Below are positions 1 through 14,035 of a stretch of DNA of 64,000 nt, piece after piece. Each line of letters opens with the position of its first letter. The stretch's first letter is position 1. Source of the DNA: Nageia nagi (Eukaryota > Pinophyta); NCBI GenBank assembly GCA_050084985.1, contig JBITNC010000001.1, positions 189,844,001 through 189,908,000 of the forward strand, written 5' to 3'. The position numbers and the translations under genes are program-made. The notes under the pieces are model-generated. The model was not told where the DNA came from and searched no databases. It saw only the letters and a program-made list of their open reading frames with translations.

Positions 1-3000
1 AGGTATGGAAATAATATGAGTCATTAAGGTTTTTCTTATGGAAAAAGGTAATATTCCAAGACATATCCACATCCAATAAATAGTCAAACTCAGCATTGCA
101 TCAATCAAGAAATGATGTGCAATTTTATTTAGTCTCTATTAATGTTTAGTTAGTCCATAGCAAGGATTAGGTAATGAAACACATATATGACAAATTTCCC
201 TCTCTTATTGTCACCTCTATTCTGCCCAACATATGATAAGATATATTCTCAAAATAATAGAATATTACCGCTATCCCCATATGATTAATGTCCCCTAAGA
301 AAAATAAGGAGTCGCCAAAATTCTATTGCATTCTCCTCAAATCCAACACAACAAACTAATTAAATTCTCTTTTATATTGCAAGTCATTGGAACATTTTCT
401 TAGCATATGAATTTTGATTAGACCTTCTATTGAATATGGTTTTTAAAGTTAAGACAATAATCAAGGATTTGTGCGATGATTTTTCCACAAGCTTATTTTT
501 GTGCCATTTAAATAAACATAGCCATAGTAGAATTCGAATAAGTTCCCTTATCATGGATTATATTATTTTTAGTCAAAGAGTATAGTTTTGAATTGGTTTT
601 ATATTAATGGTACTGAAAGATAATATTAGCTAATGTATTTGCAAGGGAGCTTATGGAATTACTTTTAGATCACATGTGTGGTAAGATTAAAGTATGTTGA
701 TGATCTTATGAATAGTTAAATATATTTATTCTTGAAAATTTGTAATTTAGTGAATGGAACAAATAACTTGTGGATTTTATTATCCATTCATGATAATAGT
801 TTATTAAATATTTATTTGATAGTACTATTTGTGATGAATTGGAGATGAAGCTTATGAAATCATTTGAAAAATATGTTTAGACTAAATATTGAAAGTTTAT
901 GATATTGTATTACTCTATGATCGAGGAAGGGAGGTAGTTCTATTGAGAGCATGCAACCTCTTTATATCAAAGAATAGAGTATTGATTTTTGTATTCTTGA
1001 ATGGACTTGATTAATTGAGAAAGATGGAATGAATGAGATATGTTGCATCTAGGAGTAGGATGCATTTCATTATGATAAAGTGCTATCCTAATCCTCAAAT
1101 AACTCTATAACCTTTCCTAGTCCTTACATCTAACAAGTCTTGGTTCCTTTGTATGTTTTTGAAAGATGGAGATGTCAAGAAGATGTATCAAGTGGATATG
1201 GATTAATTAAAGATATCTTATGATAAAATTGTACATGGCTATTAAAAATTGTAAATTTAGTAAACTTCACATGTTAATTATTTAGGACCTTACATGAAAT
1301 TAAATGTACTAAATGTATCCTTGTGGAACATATTAATGTTTACCTACCAATTTGGGTTACAACATGTCTAATTGTATTTATAGGATTTATTGTGATATAT
1401 GTTGGAACATGGGATAACACCATGAAACCTATATGTACACTCAGTTGTGGAAAATTGTATTTATATGTATATGATTTGTATGAATTCTTGATAGACCTAA
1501 ATGTAATTTGGAATTCACAATTTATCTCATTAATGAATAGGGTTACAAATGGATTTGATGAATTTAAAATACCTTAGTTGAAAATGAATGATGTTTTTGA
1601 AAGTTAAGAAAATTAATGTTAAACAACTCAAATGCAATTAATTATTTTTCAAGAAATTTATGTTTAACTATTTAAAAGTGTCGAGTAGGTTATGTAATAA
1701 ATTCCCTAACCTAATTATTAGGATTGTGATATGACTAATGGTGATTTAAATAACAATATCATGGAACATGTATATCTTGACCTTAAATGTTGAAAGAGAT
1801 TCCTCCTAATTATAGTGAATCAAGTAATAGGGTTAAAATGGAAAGATTTAAGAGATCAAACATTTAATAAAGATAATGGTGATTTATTATGGAACTGGAA
1901 TTGAGATAATATTACTATGTTAGATTCCTTCACTTGAATATATAGAAACAATTAGGTTTTTAAGAAAATGGAAAGGAGTACGGGCTAAATAATCAAGGAT
2001 TATTATCTATACTAATTTTATCGTAGCATGACCCAAACACAACTTTGTTGTTATATAGATAATCCACATGTGTAAATTGATGGAAACCTAAATGATGGGT
2101 TAATAACCTAGAAAGAATAAGGAGGGGAAGGTGATCTTGGATTAATTTAAAAAAATATATATATTCAAATAAAATAACTAGTTAAGCATACTAAACTAAT
2201 ATTTGAAAACCCATCGATCATCAAATGATTAAGAATTGAGGTTTAAAAGGAAATTAGACCAACCATTATTTTTATAGGTTTTTTAGATGATAAGAAAATT
2301 CTCAATCAAAATATATTCCCTAAGTATAATACACTATATGCCATACTCCCTTGGTAGGAGTAGCCACTTTTAGAAGCATCTTAGGTATTGTTATTATTCT
2401 GTAGCAAGTGATGTACTCTTAAAGTATTATTTTTTTTCACATCATGCATATGGGATAATTGAAATGAGGTACTATTGTATATTCTTTGATGGCTTCATGA
2501 ATAAGTTTTTTTGAATCTTATTATTATTAATGTTTGACATAATTATTACCTTTTATTAGTATGTATAATTATTATTATGTAATAAATAAATGTGATTTAT
2601 TTGTAATGCAATAAATAGATGGTAAAAATATCCTACTATTTATATGAATCAAACATGCAAACTTAAAAGGCCAATAATTCATCTAAGACTAATTATCTCT
2701 AGGGAGGTTAATGTGGGAATGATTTTTACTTTATAACAATTGAAATAAAATTTATTACACTAAAAAAACCACTAAAGGATATTATTTTAATATCCATGTA
2801 TCCCAAAGATATGGGCATGGAGATTTCGGATAACATGGTGAGCCTAGTAGATAGATATGGGAAGGCTAGTATCTTATACCCTCAACAAGTTGTCAGATGA
2901 GGGTAGCAGTCGAAAAAACTATAGTTAGTAGGTGAGGGTAGCTAGTAGTCATACTTCGTATAGTTAAGAAAATAGAAGTATGATGACTATTCCATAGGTG

Positions 3001-3437
3001 TTGATTTTACCCAAAGCATATGGAAGATTTCCTAGGAAAATCTATATGAACCTATGATTTAGAGGGCTATACATTAGGTGAGGATGTCTAACTTTGTGGA
3101 TGAGCATTCTCTTGAGTGATAATGGTACTAAGTAGAAAATCATAATACCATCACTAGAATTTTATTACATAGTTCATGAATAGAAATGGTGGGGTCACCT
3201 GCATGGCATTTGCTAATGGGATGAGCATTGAGAAGTGAAAACCAAAAAGTTTTATATCAGATTTGGTTAATCTAGATTTGACCAATCTTATTATGTGAGT
3301 GTTGACTAGCTAGCAACATTGACATGCTTATATGGATCACCTTATCCATTCCTAGACAATTCAAGTGTTCAAATTAAATAAAAAAAAGTTTTTAAATTTT
3401 AGGATTTTGTGAAGTTAAGAATAGGTGAAGTGCTACA
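1..3437 (+). mobile_element. 5' LTR (right part) of long-LTR Ty3/gypsy element
   Basis: This stretch aligns along its whole length with 10080-13506, with the same word order and many point changes. It is therefore the right-hand part of the 5' LTR, whose start lies left of the window. It ends in TGCTACA at 3437, where similarity to the 3' copy stops and a degenerate tRNA-Met primer site begins. From the intact 3' copy the full LTR would be about 5.3 kb. The short ORF at 1323-1577 is not conserved in the other copy and I do not regard it as a gene. The two copies differ at many positions, so the insertion is old. Confidence 0.85.
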
Positions 3438-3438
3438 T

Positions 3439-3450
3439 CAATATCATAAC
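3439..3450 (+). other. Degenerate primer-binding site (tRNA-iMet type)
   Basis: Directly after the LTR the sequence reads CAATATCATAAC, followed by ATCAAGTTC. The canonical plant site is TGGTATCAGAGC. The core TATCA and the last C are kept, and several of the differences are G-to-A, as expected from deamination on the other strand. Its position next to the LTR end supports the boundary. Confidence 0.55.
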
Positions 3451-3589
3451 ATCAAGTTCAAACCCTTAGATGGTAGACTCATATTATGTGACTCCCAAGA
3501 TGCATAATGAGAGATTTTGTAAACTTATAGTAAGGTGCAGTGAATGGCCTCCATGTAAATACTAATGCAAGGGTAGATAAAAGGAATTA

Positions 3590-4830
3590 TAGAGGTCAAA
3601 ATGTAAGGAAATAAAACATGAGGAATGCTAATAGAAAAGGATCTAATAATAATGAAATTGAGAGTTCTACAAGTTATTTCACTAGAAAAAATGATGGTGA
3701 GGAATCCATAAGGAAGTTGTAAGAACAAGTAGCAAAACAACATGATATTATCAATAATATTCTAAATTAATGGGTTGATCTTACATAAGAAGAACCTATT
3801 CTAGAACAAAAAAGGATTGAAGGGAAAAATGACCAAATTTAGGCAAGGATTAAACATGAGCTTGCTTCATATATCAAGAAAGCTCATATCCCAAAGTTTA
3901 ATGGTAAGTAAGAAGTTGAGCAGGTTGAGGTTTGGTTAGAAGAAGCAGATATGTAATTCTCTATGAAGAACCTATCTCCTAAAACCAAGACTATGTGTGC
4001 TACCTATAATTTTTAGGACATTGCATTAGAATAGTGGAATGCATACAAGATTGAACATGGGATTTAGTATCTTAAGTGGTAGGACTTTGTTGCAACCTTT
4101 CCTACAAGATTCATCCCATAACTCTATTATGATAGGAAGTATGAATAATAATATACTTTGCAACAAGGATCCATGAGTGTGCAAAGCTACTACCAAAAAT
4201 TTGTCAAGCTACTTAAATATGTTCCTAAAGATAAGAATCATATGAAGGTCCATAGATTCCTTCTTGGTATAGACCCTAAGATTAAGACTATGGTGAATGT
4301 GTTAAACCCTAAGATGCTTGAAGAAGCATATGACCTTGCAAAGAGAGAAGAAACAAATCTATGCATTAAGAGACCCTTCATATACTATAATCTTCATGAT
4401 GGAAAGGACAAGAAAATCAACCAAAAGAGAAAAAATACAAGATTCTTAAGATGGGAATAGGAAAATCAAGCCTAGCATCCAAGAAATAAGAATATCAAGG
4501 ATAATAATCATAAATATGGTAATCCACCCAAGTTTGAGAAAAGGCCATTTGGAAACAAAAATAACAAAAAGAAGAATTACAAAGGAAAATTGAGCAGTTC
4601 TAAAAGAAAAATTATAGCTATATGAATGGAAGCCAAGGGTCTAGGAACCAAAATCAAGGGTTTCTAAACAAAAGGTATAATCATAATGTACCCAAGGATA
4701 ATTTTTTAGAACAAAAAAAGGCTCCTAGAGATGGATGTTGGAACTGCAGTGGAGCCCATTATGCAAATTAGTGCCCATTAAAGATAGATAAACCTAAAGA
4801 TCACATTATCTTTGGATCTATCAGATTAAC
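3590..4830 (+). pseudogene. Ty3/gypsy gag remnant
   Basis: This is the capsid/nucleocapsid coding region of the long-LTR element. A retrotransposon Gag domain is readable from about 3870 to 4400 (VWLEEADM, then SVQSYYQKFVKLLKYV and LAKREETN), interrupted by several stops. The longest open piece is 4158-4460. A basic, Lys/Asn-rich stretch follows. At 4736-4774 there is a zinc knuckle of the form C-X2-C-X3-H-X4-C (CWNCSGAHYAN, then a stop, then C). The region starts about 150 bp after the LTR, as expected for gag. The start codon cannot be placed. It cannot make a full Gag. Confidence 0.75.
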
Positions 4831-5330
4831 ATAGACCAAAAGACAAGTCATTCCCCTTAAAATACTAGGTAAAATCTTCAACAAATATTTTAATATTTTA
4901 TTATATTATGGTGCTCTAGATAGTTTCATTTCTAGTACTTTAATTAAAGACATACCTAAGACACCATAATTTTTAACAAATAGATGGCAAGTGTAGTTTG
5001 GGTTTGTAAAAAAATACCTTGTTAAATAGTATTTAAGGGATATTGAACTAAATTTACCAAATATATCTACTATTTGGGATTTGTATGTGCTTCCATTAGC
5101 CTCTTATGACATAATTTTGGGCATGGAATAGTTAATGTCTCACAAAACCTTAATCAAAATTTAAAAAAGATGGGTAGAATACACTAATGAGTCCCAAACA
5201 TGAAATAAGATATACATTGATCAAGGACCTTTTGAACCCTATTTGATCATAACCATGCAAGTAAAAGGAAGCATAAGAAAAAGGAAAATGATAAATGCAA
5301 TCAAGGTTAAAGAGGTGGAACAAAATGAGA
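4831..5330 (+). pseudogene. Retropepsin-like protease remnant of gypsy element
   Basis: Between the zinc knuckle and RT the translation shows the usual gypsy protease layout. A hydrophobic strand leads to the active-site loop near 4902-4925, and a later block reads YDIILGMEWL, the conserved ILGMDWL motif before RT. The active-site loop, normally DSGA, reads YYGA, so the catalytic aspartate is lost. Stops interrupt the frame. It would have processed the Gag-Pol polyprotein in virus-like particles. Confidence 0.65.
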
Positions 5331-6680
5331 AGGATATAAAGATGCTAAAAAAGTACCCTTTGCTATGAGAATACTTAGATGTATTCCTTGATGATATACC
5401 AAGATTTTCCCCAAAATGAGAATTTAATTTCTCCATAGACCTAGTACCTGGAGCACCTATTTCCAAAACTCTATATAGAATGAATACCATTGAAATGCAG
5501 GATTTGAAAGTATAATTGCAAGATATTTTAGAAAATAATTTGATTAAACCTAGTGTATCTCCATGGGGCAAACTAGTGCTATTTGTAAAGAAGAAATATG
5601 GTACCTTAAGATTATGCATCAATTACATAATGCTAAACAAAGTTACTATCAAGAATAGTTATCCACTACCTAGGATTGATGATTTATTTGATCAACTTAA
5701 GGATGCTACTATATTTTCTAAGATAGAATTAAGATTGGGATACCATTAATTGAGGATCAAGAGTTTAGATATTCATAAAACAACTTTCAAAACTAGGTAT
5801 GGGCATTATGAGTTTGTGGTACTACCTTTCAAGTTTACCAATGCCCCTCTAGCTTTCATGAATATGATGAATAGTGTATATTGAGTATCTAAATAAATTT
5901 TCATTAGTATTTCTCGATGATATTCTCATATATTTAATAAATGAGGAGGAGCATAACTATCACTTGATATTGGCCTTATAAGTATTAAGTAGAAATCAAT
6001 TATATGAAAAATTATTGAAATGTGAAATTTATATTTCACATATTTGGTACCTAGGCCATATCATTTTTATAAATGGGATATAATTTGATCCTAAGAAAGT
6101 GAAATAAATAATGAGTTAGCTTGCACCAATAAATGTAATTGAGGTAAGAAATTTTATGGGGTTAACTAGCTATTATTGAACATTTGTTAAGGACTTCTCA
6201 AAAATAGCCAATCCCATCATTAGTATTTGGAAAAAGAATAAAGTTTTCAAGTGGCAGAAATAATGTGAGAAAAATTTTGCTATCTTGAAAGAAAATATTA
6301 CTACAACACCTGTATCCATCATTCCTAATCCACATGGTGATTTTTCAATATTCATAGATGCTTCATTAGAAGGATTAGGTGGTGTTTTGTCATAAAATGG
6401 TAAAATGGTGGTATATGAATCCAAGAAATTGAGAATCCATGAGCTAAATTATGCAACTTATGATATTAATTTGGTAGGTGTAGTTCATGCATTTCAAATA
6501 TGGTGGCATTATCTTTTGGAAAAACCTTTAAAACTTGAGATAAATCATTAAAGTTTGAAATATTTATTCACTCAACTAGATTTAAATGCCAGGAAAAGGT
6601 GATGGATGGAGTTCCTAACCAAGTATGATTTTGGTATTGAATGAATTAAAGGAAAATAAATAAGTTATAATATGCCCTAA
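5331..6680 (+). pseudogene. Ty3/gypsy reverse transcriptase-RNase H remnant
   Basis: The translation follows the gypsy RT from FSIDLVPGAPISKTLYRM (about 5420) through [25 protein letters not shown] and [13 protein letters not shown] to the catalytic block near 5908-5930, which reads VFLDDILIY (YLDD family). RNase H follows from about 6290: IFIDASLEGLGGVLS, then the ELNYATYD block and WWHYLL. The longest open pieces are 5516-5749 and 6790-6978. At least ten stops and some frame changes interrupt it, so no polymerase can be made. The order RT-RNase H-integrase is the Ty3/gypsy order. Confidence 0.85.
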
Positions 6681-6779
6681 TTCATTGATGACATGTCAAA
6701 TCCATGACTATGATTCAATTTGATTTGTTTGACCAAGTAAAGATCGTACAATAGGAGGATCCTTATTGTGAATTTATCC

Positions 6780-8150
6780 AAGAATTGATATGAAAGGTGC
6801 CCTATCATCCTATTATTTTATTGAAAAATATGGAGTACTTTATTTCAAGGATAGATTGGTCATACTTGATAAGGGTGATTTAAGAAATTTGATCATGCAA
6901 GAAGCCCATCAACCTCCATATGTATCACATCCCAGAGGCACAAAAATGAGGGAAGTTCTAAAATGGAAATTTTATTAGGTTGGTATAAAGAGAGACATAG
7001 CAGAGTTTGTGGCTAAGGGTATTAAATATCATAAATAAAAATAATAACATCAAAAATAAACTATATATTTGTATCCACATGATCTTCTCACATAGAAATG
7101 GTAAGTAATTTTGATGGATTTTATTATTGGTTTACTAAAAACTAGGTTCCATGATGACTTAATTTTGGTAGTGGTTGATAGATTGACTAAGGTGGCACAC
7201 TTTATACCTATAAATACCATTGATGATGCCCCTATTATGGAAAATAAATTTGCACATAAGATATTCATATTACATGAATTTATAGAGGTGATCATCTCAG
7301 ATAGAGATTCAAAGTTTACCTCTATCTTTTGGAAATCATTATATAAGGCATTGGAAATAAAATTAAATATGAGTTTAGTATATCATACATATAAAGATAA
7401 ATATACTAAACATGTGGATATAGTTTTTAAATACATATTCATAATGTACTCCATGGAACAAAAGACTAAATGGTAGGACTAGCTATATTTAGTCAAGTTT
7501 TCCTATAATAATGGATACCATTCATCTTTAGGAATGGCACCATTTGAAGCTCTATATGGAAGAAGATGGAAAACTCCTTTATATTAGGATAATTAGGAGA
7601 ATTGAGTGATGATCTAACCTGATATCTTAAAGAAAATAGAGGAGAAACTCTAGTCCATGTGATGAAATCTCAATGAAGCTTCTGATTATCAAAAGAGTTA
7701 TGCTAATCTTAAGATAACTCATCAAGAATTCGTTGTGGGTGAAAACATATATTTACGAGTCTCAACCATAAAAATAATCATAAAGTATACCAAATTGGAT
7801 TCCCAATTTGTTGATCCTTTTGAGATAATTGAAAAGAAGAGTCCAATTTCCTATAAACTTTCCTTGTCACCAAGTTTATCAAATATGCATGATGTATTTC
7901 ATGTCTCCTTGTTGAGAAAATATGTTTCTAACCCATCTCATGTGTTAGATTTTTATTACTTGTAGATTTTAGACCCTCAACTTGTTGAATTTCTCCTTAT
8001 TAAGATTCTAGCTTTTAGGACTAAGAAATTAAGAAGTCAAAATATAAATGAATGTCTACTCCAATGGGATAAGTACTCTAAGTATTCTTCCACTTGGGAA
8101 AATGTATCTATCATGATAAGAAAATTTCCTTATTTGTTTGAAATATTATG
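6780..8150 (+). pseudogene. Integrase plus chromodomain remnant (chromovirus type)
   Basis: The zinc-binding N-terminus (EAHQPPYVSHPRGT) leads into the catalytic core at 7111-7476, which contains MDFIIGLLKT, VVDRLTKVAHFIP and ISDRDSKFTS, holding the two aspartates. The block that normally reads TDGQTERVN reads KDKYTKHVD, so the catalytic glutamate has become lysine. The conserved GMAPFEALYGRR block is near 7530. The C-terminus at about 7970-8150 (RTKKLRSQNINE, then WDKYSKYSSTWEN and FPYLFE) matches an integrase chromodomain. This places the element among plant chromoviruses, perhaps the Tekay/Del group. Stops make it non-functional. Confidence 0.8.
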
Positions 8151-8208
8151 AAAATATTATTCAAATTTATTATTTGTATCTAAGAACATAGGGGACTGTG
8201 TTCCTTTT

Positions 8209-8221
8209 AAGAGGGGTAGTA
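8209..8221 (+). other. Polypurine tract before 3' LTR
   Basis: AAGAGGGGTAGTA lies directly before TGTAACGACC, the first bases of the 3' LTR. This is the expected plus-strand priming site, and its place fixes the LTR start at 8222. Confidence 0.75.
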
Positions 8222-11200
8222 TGTAACGACCAACCCAATTACACTTATTATGACCTGAATACCTTAAAGAATTTGAATGTGATTGAAGTAATTTATATTA
8301 TAATATGATTAATTATGAATGGATATATATAGTAGTTGTATCATTTTGATGTTGGCTTTGAGGTTGTTATGACACAAGTTACAAGTTGACTTAGCATGGG
8401 AGTTAGATTGGAGATCCAAATGAGCTAAATATGATTTGGTTACAAGAATAAATTGGCAAGAGTGAGGAAATGATTGGTTTTTGAATTGTTAACATCCCAT
8501 ATGGATCTCCATAAATCATATAGTTTCATCTCATGATTGTTGTGCATGAAACATGATCCCTATGATATTTGTGTATGTACTAATAAAATTTACCTTGTAG
8601 GATGGGCAATCTCTGCAGGTAAAATTGTTTGCTAAAATATTTATTGTAAATTTTTAATTGCAATGGAAAATTTATTAATTATCTTCAATATTGCAATAAA
8701 ATATTATAAGTACCTAAATTCAAATTTTTCACTAAGGTATTTCATTCTTACCTACAATAAGTTTTAGGGATGGGTGAAAAATAATTTATCAAGGGATGAG
8801 ATGACAAAGAATTATTAGGATACCCTATGACCTAAATGTTTCCCCTCACCATATATCATGAAATTTTGCATGAGGTATATTAAATAATTGAGGGACAATT
8901 TAGGTCTTGTGGCTTACAAATAAAATTGTTTAAATCCAACCATAAAATAAAAGTTCCCATGTCTCCCATGAGAAAACAGTTTGAGGTGGCTCAATAGTAA
9001 ATTATTTGGAAGTGTTATATCAAAATTTCACTATAAATACGTTAGAGATTTTTAAAAAAATACATACATATCCATATTATTGGCTTTGGGTACCATGATA
9101 AAAGGATTCCATCCCTTCTCCAATGTTGAATTTTATATTCTAGGTGCTCTTTCTAGATTTTAGCCTCTAGTTATTAAAATCTTAGTTTAAATTACTTGAT
9201 ATGAACATTTAATATTTTGATCAAATAAAATTTTCCTTGACATGTGACTAGAGTAGTAATTATTTATTTCATATTATTATTTTCACATTATAAAGTATGA
9301 AGGAAAAGAATATTAAGTTTAAATAATATTATAGATAATTTAAAATTCAATCACGAGAGTGACTTGATTAGCTAGGGCCTCACACCCTTGCTCTTCCCAC
9401 ATATGTTTCATGTATTTTGGTATGTGTGCCTCTTTTCTTCCCTAAAAGTCTCCCAATATGAATAGATTGAGTACTAGTAGGATTCTATTTATTTCATTTT
9501 CATAATATCTACTAATACTACTATATTATTAGGACCAAGGGAGAAAAAAGGACCATAATAGGGAGGATTTGTGAGTATTCAAATTTAAATCTAGTTGATC
9601 CTGAAAGAATACCTTACACCTTTCCTTATACCTTAAATGTAATGGAGAACATTTTATAATTTTACTCTAAAGTTTACAAAGTTAGCAGATCATCACTGTG
9701 AGACATAGACAAGTATCTTAGGTATGGAGACACCTAACCTCTTCTCTATAGAATAGTCTTCTCCTTTCTTATTATACAACATATCATATTATATGGTACC
9801 AAACATCGAGTCTAGCATGGTATTACTACATTTACTTTACAAAAGAATCTATTGAGATTGCCACTTTTATGAAGCCCCCTTACATTGATTAAAAAGATGC
9901 CATGGATGTTTAGTTCTTGCTCTGTAAAATCATAAATGGTCATAGCATTGAAAATCCATCAAGTCTAAGTGCATTAATTAGATAATGTCTGAAACATTCT
10001 TGATCATATCCTATCATATCACTTCGATATTTTTTGTGCACCATGGGATATTAAGATGTTATGAAATTTAAGGTAAACAAGTTTGGAAATAATAGGAGTC
10101 ATCAAGTTTTTTTTAATTGACAAAGGTAATATTCAAAGATGTTTCTACATCTAATAAATAGTCATACTCAATGTTGCATCATTGGGGAAATGAAGTGCAA
10201 TTTCATTCATTCTCTATTAATGTTTAGTTGGTCCATAACAAGGATTAGGTAATGAAACACATATGGTATAAATTTCCCTCTCTTATTGTCACCTTTGTGT
10301 TACCCAACATATGATTAGATATATTATAAAAATAATACAAGATTACCACTATCCCCATATGATTAATATCTCTTGAGAAATAGAAGGACCCCCCGAAATT
10401 CTATTGCAAACTCCTTGAGTACAACATAACAAACTAATTAAATTCCCTTTTACATTGCAAGTCGTGAGAATATTTTGATTAGACCTTCTATTGAATATGG
10501 TTTTTAAAGTTAAGACAATAATCAAGGATTTGTGTAATGATTTCCCCATGAGCTTATTTTTGTGTCATTCAAATAAGCATAGCCATAGTAGAATTCAACT
10601 AAGGTCCCTTATCATGGATTATATTTTTTTTAGTCAAATGGTATAGTTTCGAATTGGTTTTATATTAATGGTATTGAAAGATAATATTAGCTAATCTTTA
10701 TTTTAAATGGAGCTTATTGAATTCCTTTTAGATCATATGTGTGGCAAGATAAAACTATGATGATCTTATGAATAGTTAAATATATTTATTCTAGAATAAT
10801 TATAATTTAGTGAATGGAACATAGAACTTGTGGATTTTATTATTCATTCATGATAATAGTTTATTAAATACTTATTTGATGGTACTATTTTATGATGAAT
10901 TAGAGATTAAGATTATGAAATCATTTTAAGAATATGTTTAGACTAAAGATTGAAAATTTATGAGATGGTATTACTTTATGATCAAGGAAGGGAGGTAGTT
11001 CTATTAAGAGCATAAAACCTCCTGAGATCAAAGAATAGAGTATTGATTTTCGTATTCTTGAATGGACTTGATTAATTGAGAAATATGGAATGAATGAGAT
11101 GTGTTGTATCTAGGCATAGGATGCATTTAATTATGATAAAGTGTTTTCATAATCCTCAAATAACACTATAACCTTTCCTAGTGCTTACATAAAAAAGCCT

Positions 11201-13506
11201 TGATTCCTTTGGATGTTCATGAAAGATGGAGATGTCAAGAAGATGCATCAAGTGGATATATATGAATTGAAGATCTCTTATGATACAATTGTATATGGCT
11301 ATTACAAATTGTAAACTTAGTAAACTCCACATGTTAATTGTTTGGGAGCTCACATGAAATTAAATGTACTAAATGTATCCTTATGGAACATCTTGATGGT
11401 TACCTACTAATTAGGATTATAACATGTATAATTGTATTTATAGGACTTATTATGATATATGTTGGAACATGAGATAATTCCATGAAACCTATATGTACAC
11501 TCAATTTTGGATAATTTTATTTATAGGTAGATGATTTATATGAATTCTTGATAGAACTAAATGTAATTGGGAATTCATAATTTATGTCATTAATGGTTAG
11601 GGTTACAAATGGATTTAATGAATTTATAATACCTTAGTTGAAAATAAATGATACCTTTAAAGAACTCAAATGCAATCAATTATTTTTCAAGAAATTTATG
11701 TTTAACTATTTAGAAGTGCTTAGTAGGTCATGTAATAAATTTCCTAACCTAATTATTAGGATTACGATATGACTAATGTTGATTTAAAGAACCATATCAC
11801 ATGGAATATAGATATCTTAACCTTAAATGTTGAAAAAAATTCCTCCTAGTTATAATGAATCAAGTACTACAATTAAAATAGAAAGATTTAAGAGGATAAA
11901 AATTTGATAAAGATCACGATGTATTATGGAAATAGAATTAAGATAATATTACTATATTGGAGTCCTTGTCTTGAATATATAGAAATAAATAGGTTTCCAA
12001 GATAATGGAAAGGAGTATGGTCTAAATAATCAAAGATTATAGTCTATACTACTTTTATCCTAGCATGACCCAAACACAACTTTTCTGTTATATTTTGATA
12101 ACAAATGGAATTTAGCTCAAGCATAAACACTAGGTTAAGATACAAATAATCCACATGTGTAAATTGATGGAAACCTAAATGATCGGTTAATAAGGATGGG
12201 GAGGTGGCCTAGGATTAATAAAAAAATGATCGTTCAAATGAAATAATTAGTTAGGCATACTAAAGTAATATTTAAAAATCCATCAATCCTCAAACATTTA
12301 ATACTTTGATGTTGAAAAGGAAATTAGACCAACCATTGTTGTCATAGATTTTCTAAATGATAAGAAAAGTCTCAACCAAAATATATTCCTTGAGTATGAT
12401 ACACTCTATGTTGCATTCCCTTGCTAGAAGTAGCCACCTTTAGAAGCATACCATTCTTGTTATTATTCTCTATTAAGTGATGTACTTTTAAAACTTATTA
12501 TTCTTTTTTTTGTATCATGCATATGGGATAATTAAAATGAGATACTATTGTATATTCCTTGATGGCTTCATGAATATGTTTATTTGAATCTTGTTATGCA
12601 TGTTTGACATAATTATTTTCTTTGCTTAGTAAGTATGACTATTATTGTGTACTAAAGAGATGTGGTTTATTTGTAATGCAATAATTACATTGTAAAAATA
12701 TCTTACTATTTTTATGAATCAAGCATACAAACTTAAAATATCAATAATTGGTTTGAGATAAATTATCTCTAGGGATGTTAGTGTGAGAATGGTTTTTACT
12801 TTATAACCTTTGAAATAAAATTTATTAGACTAAACAAACTACTCAAGGATATTACTTTAATATCCATAGCTTTCCAAGATATGGGCATGGGGATGTTAGA
12901 CAACATGGTGAGCCTACCCGATAGATATGAGTAGGAAAGTGTCTCATACCCTCAATAGGTTATCAAATGAGGGTGGCATTCAATAAAATTGTAGTTACCG
13001 AGTGAGGATATCTAGTAGTCATACTTCTTGTGGTTAAGAAAAAAGAGTATGATAACTTTTCCATAAGCAATGATACTTACCCATATCATATGGAAGATTA
13101 TCTAGGAAAATCTATATGCACCTATGATTCAAAGGTTAACACATTAGTGAGGATGTCTAACCTTATGGATGAGCATTCTCTTGGGTGATATGGGCTCCAA
13201 ATAGAAAATTATAATATCATGACTAGAATATCTATTACATAGTTTGTGAATGGAAATAGTCAGGTCATCTATTTAATGTATTTTAATGAGATGAGCATTG
13301 AGAAGTGAACACCAAAAAATTTTAGATCAGGGTTGGTTAATTTAGATTTGACCAATCTTTTCATATGAGTGCTAACTAGTTAGCAGCATTGACATGCTCA
13401 TGTGTATCACCTTGTTCATTCTTGGACCATTCAAGTGTTTAAATTAAATAAAAAAATATCTAAAATTTTAGAATTTTGTAAAGTTAGAAATATGTGAAAT
13501 GCTATA
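8222..13506 (+). mobile_element. 3' LTR (5285 bp) of Ty3/gypsy element
   Basis: It begins TGTAACGACC after the polypurine tract and ends TGCTATA. The last 3.4 kb aligns with the 5' LTR at 1-3437. The expected terminal CA is TA here, while the 5' copy keeps CA. A promoter-like CTATAAATAC lies at 9031-9040. The bases after 13506 differ from those after 3437, which marks the LTR end. The target-site duplication cannot be checked because the 5' end is outside the window. At over 5 kb this LTR is longer than the element's whole coding region. Confidence 0.85.
9031..9040 (+). promoter_or_regulatory. TATA box in 3' LTR
   Basis: CTATAAATAC sits about 810 bp into the LTR. A similar CTATAAATA occurs at the equivalent place (57442-57451) in the related solo LTR. 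Shared position in two diverged copies supports it as the U3 promoter. Confidence 0.5.
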
Positions 13507-14035
13507 AAGCACTCCACATGGTAATATTTTTTTAATGATTTGTTAATTTTTTTTTAAAAATGAATGAAATAATATTTTAAAATTATTTATTTTTAATTTG
13601 GCAAAGGTGCTATAAGTGTTGAAAGTGCAGAGTCGATTAATGAAGAGAATTTTGCATTTTCAACATCAAAGAGGGAAAAGGATGTTGAAAGGAAGGTCAA
13701 AGTAAATGGTCAAGTCATATGCGACAATGCTGGTAAAATTTGATGTTTGAAAAAAAAATATTTATATATAAATTTGTAATATATTAATTTACTAATATTT
13801 TCAAATATTGTTCATGTAAATATTTTTATGATTTCCTCAAGGATGCAGTATTCCTATATTTTGATCCAACATTGGCTCTTAAATGGAAAAAATAAGATGA
13901 ACAATGTAATAAGAAACACAAAAAATATTCAACCAAACAATTGTATGGATGCTAGAATACCAACATGTAATAAGAAAGTGTGAAAGAAAATAATAAAAAA
14001 ATGAACAATGATGAAGAGCATCGCAAGTCATAACT

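Noticed and set aside
1323-1577. 84-codon ORF in the LTR
   Set aside because: Not open in the other LTR copy (about 11390-11640), so not conserved.
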